This document shows positions 37,157 through 47,202 of a stretch of DNA of 59,823 nucleotides, piece by piece (position 1 is the first letter of the stretch; each line of letters begins with the position of its first letter). The notes under the pieces were generated by a model that saw only the letters and a program-made list of their open reading frames with translations, was not told the DNA's origin and searched no databases. Both the position numbers and the translations under genes were made by a program. The DNA is from Okeania sp. SIO2C9 (GTDB lineage: Bacteria; Cyanobacteriota; Cyanobacteriia; Cyanobacteriales; Microcoleaceae). Location: contig NZ_JAAHGO010000016.1 of NCBI RefSeq assembly GCF_010672455.1, forward strand, positions 93,397 through 153,219. Reading direction: 5' to 3'.

Positions 37157-37598
37157 AATATTTCCTTACATTCAATTCCGTAACAGTTAAAACCCGAGGT
37201 AATTATCCATTATCCATTATAAATTAATGAACGTCACCTTAGTTTGCTCCCAGTCTTTGGCTTAATGCTAGAGAAGGTGGCACCAAGTGGCATTATCGCT
37301 GAAACAACTGATATATATAGCTTTAATGCGCTTATTGCCTAAGTTAACACAGTACCGATTCTAGCTTGTGTCAGAACTTTTTCATCAAACTGGGACAGAA
37401 TTTAGGAGTTTTGGACTCAGAAATTAGGTCAAATCAGGGAAAGTTCCGACTCTAAAAACTATATAGAACTTTTCGGTCGAGCATGGCACTTCATGGTAGC
37501 TTCTCTACCATTGCGCCTTAGAGTGAATTATCAATTGCGATCGCTTCATTCAAAGTTTAGCTAGAGTAACAAAAATGTCATCTCCCCCGATTTTTTTT
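37157..37598. other. Intergenic, no supported gene
   Basis: Contains a TTATCCATTATCCATTA run (37205) and unique-looking sequence after it. Nothing codes convincingly. Confidence 0.4.
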
Positions 37599-37823
37599 TC
37601 AACTCTCTAACGCAACCCATTCATAAAATTCAATCATTTCTGACGAACAGTTGCAGCAACTAGCACATTTTTCTCCTTCCATCAGACGAATTCTTCCTTT
37701 ACGAATTAGTCGTTTGAGTAAAGGACGCATAGCATTAGTATCCATCTGAAAATGCAAAGCTAACTCAGCTAAGGATATCTTGCCACATTTTTCTAAATGA
37801 CCTTGAATATCAGTTAAAATCAT
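37599..37823 (-). CDS. feoC: FeoC-like iron-uptake regulator
   Basis: 74 residues from ATG at 37823 (MILTDIQGHLEKCG); a frame from 37856 would add residues from a repeat. Winged helix: ISLAELALHFQMDTNAMRPLLKRLIRKGRIR. A Cys cluster CASCCNC follows, which in FeoC relatives binds an Fe-S cluster or iron. Last gene of the minus-strand feo locus, about 210 bases after feoB. It would adjust FeoB level or activity with iron supply or oxygen. Confidence 0.8.
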   Translation of the reverse strand: MILTDIQGHLEKCGKISLAELALHFQMDTNAMRPLLKRLIRKGRIRLMEGEKCASCCNCSSEMIEFYEWVALES

Positions 37824-38033
37824 AATAGAGAATAGAGAATAGGGAATATTCAGCAATTAACAATGAACAATTAATAATTAATAATTATTAATTATTTGGT
37901 AATTGATAATTTATGGATAAAAATTGATTTGATTTGGGATTTTAGGAGAGGTCTATTAGGAATCCACAACCAATTGATTCTGTTTCCTGTCTTCTGACTC
38001 CTGACTCCTGACTCCTGTCTCCTGACTCCTTCT

Positions 38034-40364
38034 TTAACTAATTTGTTGCTGACTTTTTAACCGAACGGGTTGAGCTAATTTCATCATAACCAAGGTACAA
38101 CCCGTAAATACCAATGAACCTACAATCCAAATCAAGGAAAAGGCTGGATGTTGTCCAAAGGTACAAACTTGATAGAAGACAGTAGCTACAATGTAGGCTA
38201 ATCCTGTTGTCCATAAGGCCACAAACAGCATCCATCCCATATTAGTTTCTCGATAAACAGCAGCCGTTGCTGAAACGCAGGGGAAGTAGAGCAGCACAAA
38301 TAACAAATAAGAAAATGCTCCTACTTTGCCATCAAACCGCTTCACCATTGCCCCAAATGTTCCTAACTGTACTTCCTGTTCCTCAGCCGCCGTTTCTACA
38401 TCTTGAGTCTCTCCAATATTTAACCCCAGGGGATCGAGTAGTTGATTCGGTAAATCGGCTAAATTAGCAGGAATGCTAGCAAATGCTTCTCCAATACCTC
38501 CCCAAAAGCTAAAACCTTCTGACTCAGTTTCTGCATCGAGATTATCTTCTTTCGCTAATTGTCCGTAAATCGAATCTAGGGTTCCCACCATAGCTTCTTT
38601 TGCAAAGACTCCAGTGAAAATTCCCACCGTTGCTGGCCAGTTTTCCTCTGTAACTCCCATGGGAGCAAAAATAGGGGTGACAGCTCGACTGGTACTACTG
38701 AGAAGAGATTTTTCGCTGTCTTGGTTCCCAAAAGATCCGTCCATACCAATAGAGTTTAACAATCCCAAAACTATCACCATCAAGACAATAACTTTGCCAG
38801 CTTTCCACAAAAATGCTTTTAAGCGTTCCCAGGTTCGGATTAACACCCCTTTCATTCGGGGTAGATGGTAGGGCGGTAATTCCATGACGAAATGACTTAC
38901 TTCTCCTTTGAGAAGGGTATTTTTCATCACAAGTCCTGTAAAAACTGCTGCCAAAATGCCCAAAAGATAAAGTCCAAACACAATATTTTGTCCGCCTATA
39001 GGGAAAAAAGCTGCAGCAAACAGAGCATATACGGGAAGTCTCGCTCCACAGGACATAAAAGGATTCATCATAATAGTCATTAGGCGATCGCGGGAATTTT
39101 CTAAAGTCCGTGTAGCCATAATTGCTGGAACATTACAGCCAAATCCCACTAACATCGGTACAAAGGATTTTCCTGGCAATCCCACTAACCGCATTAACCT
39201 ATCCATCACAAAAGCAGCTCGCGCCATATATCCTGAATCTTCCAGAATTGATAAAAACAGGAACATAAACCCAATTACGGGGATAAAAGTGGCAACAGTT
39301 TGAATCCCTCCCCCAACTCCATCAGCTAAGAGAGCAATTAACCACCCTGGTATACCCATTCCTTCCAGAAGATTAGCTAAACCATCAACAAAAATCGTGC
39401 CCGCAGCAATATCAAAGAAATCAATAAAGGTAGCACTGACGTTGATAGTAAACAGAAACATGATATACATGACTAAAAAGAAAATGGGAACCCCTAGCCA
39501 ACGATCGAGGACAATACGGTCTAAGCGATCGGAAATTGTACTACTGGCTTCACCAATGCGTTCGGTAGCTCCTTCTGTTAATTGGCGAATAAAACCATAA
39601 CGACTGTCGGCAATGATGATATCAATATCTTCCCCCAATACCTGATGGATTTGGCGACGATTTTTAACCACAATTTTTACCAAGTCTTTACCTCCTAATT
39701 CTGGGGCAACTTGGTCTTCATATTGCAGTAAATTTAAAGCGGTCCAGCGAGGTTCAACAATGCGTTTGCTACTGTTTTCAATGATGTAGGGAACCAATTC
39801 TGCTAAGGCATCTTCAATCACTGCTGGATAAGCAACATAGCTCGGCGAACGATTGATATTTTTCACCAGTTCACCTACTGTATTCAATAAGGGTTTGATT
39901 CCTTCTTCTCTAGCAGCATTCATGGGGATAACTGGACACCCTAACCGTTCTCGTAAGAGATCGGCATTGATGAAAATACCTCGGTCTTGGGCTACATCCA
40001 TCATATTGAGGACAACAATCATTGGTAGCCTCATCTCCATGATTTGCGTTGTTAAATAGAGATTACGCTCCAAATTTGAGCCATCAATGATATTAATGAT
40101 TAAATCGGCTTCCCCAGCAAGCAGGTAATCCCGCGCCACCAGTTCATCCATCCCGGTTCCCTCTTCTTCTACGTCGAGAGAGTAAACTCCAGGTAAGTCT
40201 ACTAGGGTAATTTCTTTTCCTTGGTGTTGAAACTGACCTTCTTTGCGGTCTACAGTTACGCCAGGCCAATTACCTGTCCGTTGGTTGGCTCCTGTTAGGG
40301 CGTTAAAAAGGGTTGTTTTCCCACAATTGGGATTACCAATGAGGGCAATAATCGGTTTTAGCAT
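38034..40364 (-). CDS. feoB: Ferrous iron transport protein B (GTPase-permease)
   Basis: 776 residues, usual length. N-terminal cytosolic GTPase: G1 GNPNCGKTT (10-18), G3 DLPGVYSLD, G4 LNMMD. Helical GDI-like domain (about 170-270), then membrane part with paired gate regions: GVGGGIQTVATFIPVIGFMF, VGFGCNVPAIMATRTLE, and GVFAKEAMVGTLDSIYG. Transports Fe(II) across the inner membrane using GTP. The Cys in GCNVP is the family's candidate iron-coordinating residue. An insert between feoA and feoB (TnpB remnant plus repeats) separates it from feoA by about 1.2 kb. Confidence 0.96.
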   Translation of the reverse strand: MLKPIIALIGNPNCGKTTLFNALTGANQRTGNWPGVTVDRKEGQFQHQGKEITLVDLPGVYSLDVEEEGTGMDELVARDYLLAGEADLIINIIDGSNLERNLYLTTQIMEMRLPMIVVLNMMDVAQDRGIFINADLLRERLGCPVIPMNAAREEGIKPLLNTVGELVKNINRSPSYVAYPAVIEDALAELVPYIIENSSKRIVEPRWTALNLLQYEDQVAPELGGKDLVKIVVKNRRQIHQVLGEDIDIIIADSRYGFIRQLTEGATERIGEASSTISDRLDRIVLDRWLGVPIFFLVMYIMFLFTINVSATFIDFFDIAAGTIFVDGLANLLEGMGIPGWLIALLADGVGGGIQTVATFIPVIGFMFLFLSILEDSGYMARAAFVMDRLMRLVGLPGKSFVPMLVGFGCNVPAIMATRTLENSRDRLMTIMMNPFMSCGARLPVYALFAAAFFPIGGQNIVFGLYLLGILAAVFTGLVMKNTLLKGEVSHFVMELPPYHLPRMKGVLIRTWERLKAFLWKAGKVIVLMVIVLGLLNSIGMDGSFGNQDSEKSLLSSTSRAVTPIFAPMGVTEENWPATVGIFTGVFAKEAMVGTLDSIYGQLAKEDNLDAETESEGFSFWGGIGEAFASIPANLADLPNQLLDPLGLNIGETQDVETAAEEQEVQLGTFGAMVKRFDGKVGAFSYLLFVLLYFPCVSATAAVYRETNMGWMLFVALWTTGLAYIVATVFYQVCTFGQHPAFSLIWIVGSLVFTGCTLVMMKLAQPVRLKSQQQIS

Positions 40365-40568
40365 TAGTTTTGAAGATTACAATTGAGAATTTGTTTTGAC
40401 AGTAGTTTTCGTTTCGATAGATAACAGTAGGAGCGAATGGCGATTTGCCCTTACAGGGTTTTGGTTATGAGTGAAGTTCTCTCTCGTTATAATCTCTGAT
40501 TTAACGAGAGCTTCTAAAACAGAGATAATTGAATCCAAATCTCAGAAGTTTCTTGTCTCACAGGCTGA

Positions 40569-41412
40569 CTAACGTCTTACGCCTCCACAAGCAGACAAGA
40601 TGATACCCACCTCGTTTAATGCTTTATTTAATATGTTGATTGCTGCATTCTCGTCCCTATCTAAAACTGTTCCACATTGAGGACAAGAATGAGTTCTCAC
40701 TGATAAAGTTTTAGGTACTTTGTGACCACAATTACTACAATGCATGTGATGTATTGTGAGGATGTAGGGGCGAATAGCCATTCGCCCCTACCTACATGAA
40801 CACCTTAAATAATTAATAATTAATAATTAATAATTAATAATTAATAATTAAAGAATCATATCAAATCCGGTAGCATCGGTGTTATCTAATCTTTAAAGAT
40901 AAGAGTCTATATTGTAGGGGCGAATTGCCATTTACCCTTACCGATTGTATGACGATCAACAGAATTATACTACTCCGAAGCAAACGTATTTGATATCATT
41001 CATTATTCATTATTCATTATTCATTGTTAATTATTTACCTACATCATAAATTGATTTTGAGAGTTTAGTGTTTTTAGCTAAACCTCTAATGTTTAGGTCT
41101 TCTACAGCAATTAAATCATACTCTTTAACTAATTTATGAAATGAAAATTTTCTCTTTGTCTAGCAATACGTTGATGCAATCTAGCTATTTTATTTTGTGC
41201 CCCCTCCAGTTATTAGAACCAATTTCTTTTCTGTCTACTTTCCGTTGTTTTCTAGCTAAATTAGATTGAGATTTTCTATAGAAGTTGGGAACAGAAACAG
41301 TTTCTTCAGTATTGGTAGTTAAAAACTCTTTCAAACCTACATCAATGCCTACAACTGTTGGACAATAGTTACAGCAGTTTGCGTGCGTTATTGTTGTACA
41401 TCTGCGGAGCAA
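40569..41412 (-). pseudogene. TnpB (IS605/IS1341-type) remnant, deleted and frameshifted
   Basis: 5' piece, 41412-41045: RuvC-I motif VVGIDVGLKEFLTTNTEE, then QSNLARKQRKVDRKEIGSNN, a frameshift near 41185, IARLHQRIARQRENFH in another frame, a second frameshift, and KEYDLIAVEDLNIRGLAKN (RuvC-II). 3' piece, 40781-40569: zinc-finger CSNCGH-CPQCGT and RuvC-III DRDENAAINILNKAL. Between them about 25 codons are missing and an RA element with repeats (40800-41040) is inserted. TnpB is an RNA-guided nuclease of IS200/IS605 elements. Dead relic inside the feo locus. Confidence 0.85.
40800..41040. mobile_element. RA element and heptamer runs inside tnpB remnant
   Basis: TAATAAT heptamers (40806-40848), then ATATCAAATCCGGTAGCATC (40859) to AAACGTATTTGATATC (41000), subfamily of the 8049 copy, then TTATTCA heptamers (40998-41024). 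Confidence 0.75.
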
Positions 41413-41531
41413 GTGCGGGAACTATATTGCTGCTTTCATACAACAAAGCCTATCAAACCTTATTTTTGACTTTTAATTTTTAACTTGCCCATAGCACTAT
41501 ACTTGCGGAATCCCAAAATTTAGCTACCCAT

Positions 41532-42164
41532 CTAAACAGCCTCGACTATTAAAGCATCTGACTCTTCTTTGCGTAAGCTCAGATGAAAATCTCTGACTAA
41601 AATCTCTATTGGGTCTCCCAAAGGTGCTATCCGAATCACCTCAAATTTGACGCCAGGGGTCATCCCCATCGACAACAGTTTTTTCTTATAGCCTCGTTTT
41701 ACTTGGTTGTAACCCACAACTCGGCCTTCAGTTCCCTCTGACATTTCTCGCAACAATATTGTCTTTGTTTGATTTTTCATGTTTTCTCCTTGAGTTGAAG
41801 ACTGGTCACTCACTAAAATTTTGTTAGCCATTCCTGAACCCACACCGATCCGGTTATCTTCTATGGCGACTAGAACCGAACCACTAGGTTGAGCGCTGAC
41901 AATTTGCAATTGAACCCCTGGAGTTAATCCCATTCCTAAGAGGCGATTAATTCCTCCTTTTCCCTGAAAACCAACTAACCAAACCTTTTGTCCAACTGTT
42001 GTTTGTGATAGGGGATAGGGGTTATTATCCTTAACTGTTGCCCTAACTTCATCCGTATCAATTTGACGATTACTCAACTCATTAAAAAAGTCAATTCTCC
42101 TATCTATGCGATGACTAGAGATAGAGAGAAGGTTTTCATTTGTGTGATTCACTTTCCAATCCAT
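41532..42164 (-). CDS. feoA: FeoA protein with two FeoA domains
   Basis: 210 residues: two FeoA (SH3-like) domains in one chain. Domain 1 about 53-120: TTVGQKVWLVGFQGKGGINRLLGMGLTPG. Domain 2 about 135-208: REMSEGTEGRVVGYNQVKRGYKKKLLSMGMTPG. A 45-residue basic/acidic leader precedes them. Codon 129 is an ATG with AAGGAG ideally spaced upstream (start would be at 41780), so domain 2 may also be made alone as an 82-residue FeoA. Assists FeoB in Fe(II) import. Gene order feoA-feoB-feoC is conserved, but a transposase relic lies between feoA and feoB. Confidence 0.92.
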   Translation of the reverse strand: MDWKVNHTNENLLSISSHRIDRRIDFFNELSNRQIDTDEVRATVKDNNPYPLSQTTVGQKVWLVGFQGKGGINRLLGMGLTPGVQLQIVSAQPSGSVLVAIEDNRIGVGSGMANKILVSDQSSTQGENMKNQTKTILLREMSEGTEGRVVGYNQVKRGYKKKLLSMGMTPGVKFEVIRIAPLGDPIEILVRDFHLSLRKEESDALIVEAV

Positions 42165-43276
42165 ATCAAGCTTCTTAAAATACTAAGGTTTTACAATCAC
42201 TTGAATTTGATTTATTTTTTAATCATTTTTTTTAGTTAAAATTTAATTAAAAAATTTCTCATTTAGATGCCACATTCCGCAGGTTTTGTCTAGATAAAGG
42301 GGTTTTAAAAAGTTAACACACTATTGGCAGTGTATTACTATTTGCATTTACTCTATCAGTAGCGCTCAAAGGCAAAATACAAACCCTACCAATAGTGGTG
42401 CGGAATGTCGGGTTGAAAAATTGCTAAAACTTTAGATATAGCAATCATTCGTTTATGGTATTTTTTATGATTTGATAGCTACAAGCTTGAAAGAGCAAAG
42501 ATTTTCACGATTTTAACACTCTATAAACTGATAAGTCTACCAGTAATTAATTAGAGGTAATTGCGGTAATTAATTTAACCTGCAACTTCAATTAATTAAA
42601 AAAATATAAGAAAATATTTAGTAATTAATTGATTTTTTTTTTCATTAATGCTTACCATACTATCAAAATTAATTGAAAATTTCCCCTGATTAAATTAAAA
42701 AATGATTAAGAAATGGGTCTGAGAATATGAACCCATCCTATTAATAGGAGTTATACAAAACATAAGTGGTAGTGGTGCATAGTAACGGTAGAGAGTGTGT
42801 GTGGGAAGTGTGGGGAGTGTGGGGAGTGTGGGGGGCAAAAATTTTGTCTACAGTTCTCAAAAAAATGTACTTTTCAATACACTTTTCTCCTAAAAAAGTC
42901 ACTCCAAGACTTCAACATAACTTATATATAATGTCTACGTTTCATGTTAAGAAAGATGTTGATAAAGCATAGGGGGATAATAAATAAAAATTTTTATGAT
43001 TAGTCAATCCTATCCGCTTTCAAAGAGAGTTCAAGAATTTAGAATTCAGAATTTAGAATTTAGAATTACTTCTCCTTGAAAAGAAGAGAATTGGGTTAAA
43101 AGGAATTTTTTCTTCTCTTGGTCGATTGGATCTGGTTAGGAAACCCATCCATCCCACCCTTCGGGAAGCTGCGAAGATCGACCGCTTTTTTTCCTTAAAA
43201 GGGGAGGCTTTATACCTGAATTTTTCGGTAATTATTAATTATTAATTATTCATTATTAATTGTCAAATAAACTCCT
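42165..43276. repeat. Divergent feo/P-type ATPase spacer, nested inverted repeats
   Basis: About 1.1 kb. A MITE-like element at 42272-42410 has outer ends ACATTCCGCA/TGCGGAATGT and inner ends CACTATTGGCAG/CTACCAATAGTG. RB end at 42764 (GGTAGTGGTGCATAGTAACG), AATTTAG heptamers (43030-43066), and RK partial element 43117-43232. No convincing Fur box found by eye. No gene. Confidence 0.6.
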
Positions 43277-45202
43277 ATGAATCAAAAAAACTTTTCTCTA
43301 TCTCAATACCTCCAACTTGCTAAATATTATCCAGAAGCATTTGCTGCAGGAACTTGTGCTTTACTGATTTTTTTGAGTTGGTTTTGTTTAGAAATTAATT
43401 GGGTTGGTTTAGCACTATTAATTTTAGCAACAGCTTATTTAATTGGTGGTTATGAAAGTGCTAAAGAAGGTATAACAACTCTCTGGTCAGAAAAAGAATT
43501 AGATGTTGATTTATTGATGATTGTTGCTGCTTTGGGAGCTGCTGCTTTAGGTTTATGGCAACAAGAATATCACTTAATAATTGATGGAGCAGTGCTGATT
43601 TTAATTTTTGCTATTAGTGGTGCTCTAGAAACTTTTGCTATGGAGCGAACTGAACGTAATATTCAAAAATTAATGGCTATTACTCCTGATACTGCCAGAT
43701 TAATAGTTGATAATCAAGAAACAGAAATTCCAGTTAATCAATTAAAAATGGGAGATTTTATTTTAGTTAAACCTGGAGAACTTATCCCGACTGATAGTAT
43801 TATTATTGAAGGCAGTAGTACTATTAATCAAGCTCCAATTACAGGAGAATCTATACCCGTTGATAAGACTGTAGGAGATGAAGTTTTTGCAGGTACATTA
43901 AATGGTAATGGTGTTTTAAGACTACAAGTAAATAAATCTCCAGAAAGTAGTTTAATTCAGCGTGTAATTCGTTTAGTTGAACAAGCAAAAACTGAAACTC
44001 CACCCTCTCAAAGATTTGTGGAAAAATTTGAGAAAATTTATGCCAAAGTTATAGTTATTTCAGGTCTATTACTCGGAATTTTACCGCCATTTTTATTAAA
44101 TTGGAGTTGGGAAACAACAATCTATCGAGCCTTAATCTTTTTAGTAGTTGCTTCTCCTTGTGCTTTAATGGCAGCAATTATGCCCACTTTATTATCTGGC
44201 ATTGCTAATGGAGCTAGACAAGGAATTTTATTTAAAAATGGTGCTCAATTAGAAATGATGGGAGAAATCAAAGCGATCGCCTTTGACAAAACAGGAACTC
44301 TGACTACTGGTAAACTACAAGTTGTTGATATTATCCCTAGAAAAGGTAAGTCAGAAAATGAAGTTTTACAGTTAGCTGCTGCCCTAGAATCTTGTTCTGA
44401 ACATCCTATTGGAAAAGCTATTACTCAAACAGCAATTACAAAAAATATTCAGTGGCAAGTAGCAACTAATGTCACAGCAAAAACTGGCGAAGGAATTACA
44501 GGTATTGTTAATAGTGAAATTATTACAGTAGGCAAAGAAAATTTAATTAAGTCAGAAGTAAATAATTTTAGTTCCTACTTTTTAGAGGAAAGTAACCGCC
44601 TCCAAAAGCAGGGAAAAACAGTGATTTTTGTTGCACAATCACAAGAAATTATTGGCTTAATATCTGTTGCTGATACTGTCCGTTTAGAAGCTAGTCAAAT
44701 GATAAATAAACTCAAGTCTATGAATATCAAATCTATAGCTATGCTGACAGGAGATAATCAACAAACTGCTGATAGTGTTGCTCAAAATCTTGGTATAAAT
44801 CAAGTCTATTATGAATTATTACCAGAAGATAAATTAATGGTAATTAAACAGTTGCAACAACAAAATAGAAATGTAGCAATGGTAGGAGATGGTATTAATG
44901 ATGCTCCCGCTTTATCCCTAGCTACAGTTGGTATTGCTATGGGTAATGCAGGTAGTGATGTTGCTTTAGAATCGGCAGATATTGTGTTAATGGCAGACCG
45001 CTTAGAAAAATTAGTAGAAGCTATAAATTTAGGTCGTCGCGCTAACCGTATTATTAAACAAAATATTACTTTTGCTATTGGGTTTATTTTCCTATTATTA
45101 GTGGCTAACTTTACTGGAAATATAAATATGCCTTTTGGGGTACTTGGTCATGAAGGATCTACAGTTTTAGTAACATTAAGTGGTTTACGTTTACTAAAAT
45201 AA
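43277..45202 (+). CDS. P1B-4-type heavy-metal P-type ATPase
   Basis: 641 residues. No N-terminal HMA or Cys-rich domain. Actuator TGES (189-192), metal site VVASPCALMAA (SPC at 293-295), phosphorylation DKTGT with Asp337, nucleotide-binding His-Pro in CSEHPIGKA, hinge GDGINDAPAL, last helix LGHEGSTVLVTLSGL. SPC in helix 6 plus HEGST in helix 8 is the signature of the P1B-4 group, exporting Co(II), Zn(II) or Fe(II) (for example CoaT and Fe exporters). It lies head-to-head with feoA, so a role in iron homeostasis is a reasonable inference, cobalt or zinc being the alternatives. Confidence 0.92.
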   Translation: MNQKNFSLSQYLQLAKYYPEAFAAGTCALLIFLSWFCLEINWVGLALLILATAYLIGGYESAKEGITTLWSEKELDVDLLMIVAALGAAALGLWQQEYHLIIDGAVLILIFAISGALETFAMERTERNIQKLMAITPDTARLIVDNQETEIPVNQLKMGDFILVKPGELIPTDSIIIEGSSTINQAPITGESIPVDKTVGDEVFAGTLNGNGVLRLQVNKSPESSLIQRVIRLVEQAKTETPPSQRFVEKFEKIYAKVIVISGLLLGILPPFLLNWSWETTIYRALIFLVVASPCALMAAIMPTLLSGIANGARQGILFKNGAQLEMMGEIKAIAFDKTGTLTTGKLQVVDIIPRKGKSENEVLQLAAALESCSEHPIGKAITQTAITKNIQWQVATNVTAKTGEGITGIVNSEIITVGKENLIKSEVNNFSSYFLEESNRLQKQGKTVIFVAQSQEIIGLISVADTVRLEASQMINKLKSMNIKSIAMLTGDNQQTADSVAQNLGINQVYYELLPEDKLMVIKQLQQQNRNVAMVGDGINDAPALSLATVGIAMGNAGSDVALESADIVLMADRLEKLVEAINLGRRANRIIKQNITFAIGFIFLLLVANFTGNINMPFGVLGHEGSTVLVTLSGLRLLK

Positions 45203-45440
45203 TAATCATTATGACTATAAAGCTTAACTATATTAATAAATATTTGTAAGCCAACTTCCAGATCCTCCAAACAGTTGAGTTAGGAGGTCTCTACATTTTG
45301 TTACCGAATAATTAATAATTAATAATTAAATAATTCTGGTTTAAAGTCGACCCTTTTAAGGGAAAAAAGCGGTCGATCTTCGGAGCTTCCCCGTTGGGTG
45401 GGATGGCGAGGAGACCTCGCTATATCCAATTGTAGCTGTG

Positions 45441-45947
45441 TAGACTTCTGCCATTAAGCCATTGCATGATGAGCTGTCGTTGCGACTGGGTTTTGGTCAT
45501 ACCCTTGAAGAGTGGTTTGAGGAATGGGAAACAGGTGATCCGTCGTTCACTCTTGCAGGGATAAATGACACCGGACAACAAACCACATCTCAATTGTCAA
45601 CTCGACAATACTACAAACAAAGGACAAGAAGTGGAAGTATGCCGTTTGGGCGACAGTCTATAGAACCCATTTGGTATCTTTATAAATATCAAGTTTTTTT
45701 AGCTAGGAGTCAGGAGACAGGAGACAGGAGACAGGAGGTAAGAGGGAAAAAGGAACAGGGAAGATGTGGGGAGAGATAATACAAAAAATTCAACACTCCT
45801 TCTTCAGATTTTTTCTCAAAATTAATGCGCGAAAAGACTTGACTACCATAATTATATAGATCTCAAATGGGTTCTATAGCGACTCCTGATGCGGGCACAG
45901 GAACTGCTACAACAGCAATAGGTGATAGAATTATAAAGATTGTTTGA
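45441..45947 (+). pseudogene. Unknown gene remnant split by family RI element
   Basis: Open frame from the stop at 45441 (TSAIKPLHDELSLRLGFGHT, TLEEWFEEWETGDPSFTLAG) enters an RI element at 45658 and is resumed after 45879. Removing the element plus one TATA copy fuses QSI to ATPDAGTGTATTAIGDRI and an in-frame TGA at 45945. GC content of the frame is well above its surroundings. The 5' end meets an RK fragment (45343-45432), so it is also truncated there. Protein family not recognised. Confidence 0.5.
45658..45879. mobile_element. Family RI element, copy 2
   Basis: Ends TATAGAACCCATTTGGTATC and AGATCTCAAATGGGTTCTATA, about 21-bp terminal inverted repeats with one or two mismatches. GACAGGA heptamers inside. 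Same interior as 19100-19396. Confidence 0.8.
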
Positions 45948-46130
45948 AAGCTATACTGGCGATCGCTACTCCAAATTAAAAACTTTATTGGCCATCAAGA
46001 AAATATTTTAATTTGTAAAGCAATTGAGCTATTTATAGCGATCGCCTAACTCATTGGTGGCCAACATTTCCTAGCTAGAGTTTGTTCCGAACTTTCTAGG
46101 GAATTACTCTAGAAAATACTTCCGATAAAA

Positions 46131-46751
46131 ATGTTTGATGCCACCCATGAAATTTTGAATGATGGTCGTGTTCATAAATACACAGTGACTCAAAATAGGC
46201 AACCAATACCATATAGTGAGGTTTTAAACTTATGGCAGTATGAGTCAAACTTTCGCTCTTTCTTCATTTCACTTTTATCTGAGTCTCCCTTTTCTGCCTA
46301 TCGATGGGAAACACCATCCATTACAAAAGATACCTCAAAGCGTCAATTTGAATTTGTGTTGTTGAACTCTCCAGGGTTAGCACGCAACCCAGACAAAAGG
46401 ACATTTAGTGATTATTTCACAACCGACGATCTTAACAATGGAATTGTTGTATTTGAAAATTTAGGCAAAGATGCAATACTTGTAGCTCCATCTCCCAGGG
46501 ATTCAAATCCCTCCTGGGGAGGAACTGCGTTTTCAGCTTATTCCCATCTAGCAGCCTTCATTCGCGGTGCGCCAGATGGTCAAAAACAGGCATTGTGGCG
46601 AATTGTGGGACAAACTGTGCAACAAAAGATTTCAGACCACCCGCTTTGGGTCAGTACAGCAGGTGGCGGAGTGGCTTGGCTTCATGTTAGATTAGATTCT
46701 CGACCAAAATATTACGGATACAAAATATACAGTTTATCAGATCGAGTCTAG
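46131..46751 (+). CDS. DUF6940-like conserved protein
   Basis: 206 residues. Conserved blocks as I recall for this family: SEVLNLWQYESNFRSFFISLL, SPFSAYRWETPSI, FEFVLLNSPGLARNPD, LAAFIRGAP, STAGGGVAWLHVRLDSRPKYYGY. Found in cyanobacteria and other bacteria; no biochemical role known to me. The invariant His/Arg/Tyr near the C-terminus might be functional. Isolated gene between repeats; stop at 46749-46751. Confidence 0.65.
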   Translation: MFDATHEILNDGRVHKYTVTQNRQPIPYSEVLNLWQYESNFRSFFISLLSESPFSAYRWETPSITKDTSKRQFEFVLLNSPGLARNPDKRTFSDYFTTDDLNNGIVVFENLGKDAILVAPSPRDSNPSWGGTAFSAYSHLAAFIRGAPDGQKQALWRIVGQTVQQKISDHPLWVSTAGGGVAWLHVRLDSRPKYYGYKIYSLSDRV

Positions 46752-46792
46752 ATTTGATAGTTGCTGAATGTTAGAACAACAAAAATAGGAAT

Positions 46793-46910
46793 CATATCAT
46801 GTCCGGTTGAATACTTATAAATAACCATGAAGGAGTCAGGAATACCTCCTCAGGAGTCAGGAGGGAAGAAGAAAGTTTTTTATCACGCTATTAAACGGAC
46901 ATGATATCAT
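46793..46910. mobile_element. Family RC element, complete copy
   Basis: ATATCATGTCCGGTTGAATA to TTAAACGGACATGATATCAT. AGTCAGG heptamers inside. Lies just upstream of the tRNA gene. Confidence 0.7.
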
Positions 46911-46976
46911 AGAAAAATAATAGCTCTTCCTATTGCCAATTTGAGACTTAAGATGCTATTGTTAATATCAGTATGA

Positions 46977-47049
46977 GGGCGCGTAGCTCAGTGGATAGAG
47001 CACCAGATTCCGGTTCTGGGTGTCGGGGGTTCGAATCCCTCCGTGCTCG
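46977..47049 (+). tRNA. trnR: tRNA-Arg (anticodon CCG)
   Basis: 73 nt cloverleaf: acceptor GGGCGCG/CGTGCTC (two G-U pairs), D-arm GCTC-GAGC, anticodon stem CCAGA/TCTGG with loop TTCCGGT (anticodon CCG at 47010-47012), T-arm GGGGG-TTCGAAT-CCCTC, discriminator G. The 3' CCA is not encoded. Decodes CGG arginine codons. Confidence 0.95.
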
Positions 47050-47202
47050 TTTTGAAGTATACATAGTATTTGAGCTATTTTATCTCAACGTTGGTTGAAG
47101 ACCCGCGCTCTCCCGAAGGGGAGCTAGGGCATGTTTGCGGAGCATTCCGCAGGAAAAACCAATCAATTTTGCGGTTTTTTCAATAGTGTGTTAGACTTAA
47201 AA

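Noticed and set aside
42165-42480. Fur box in the feo promoter
   Set aside because: Only loose AT-rich partial palindromes seen; no convincing 19-bp site.
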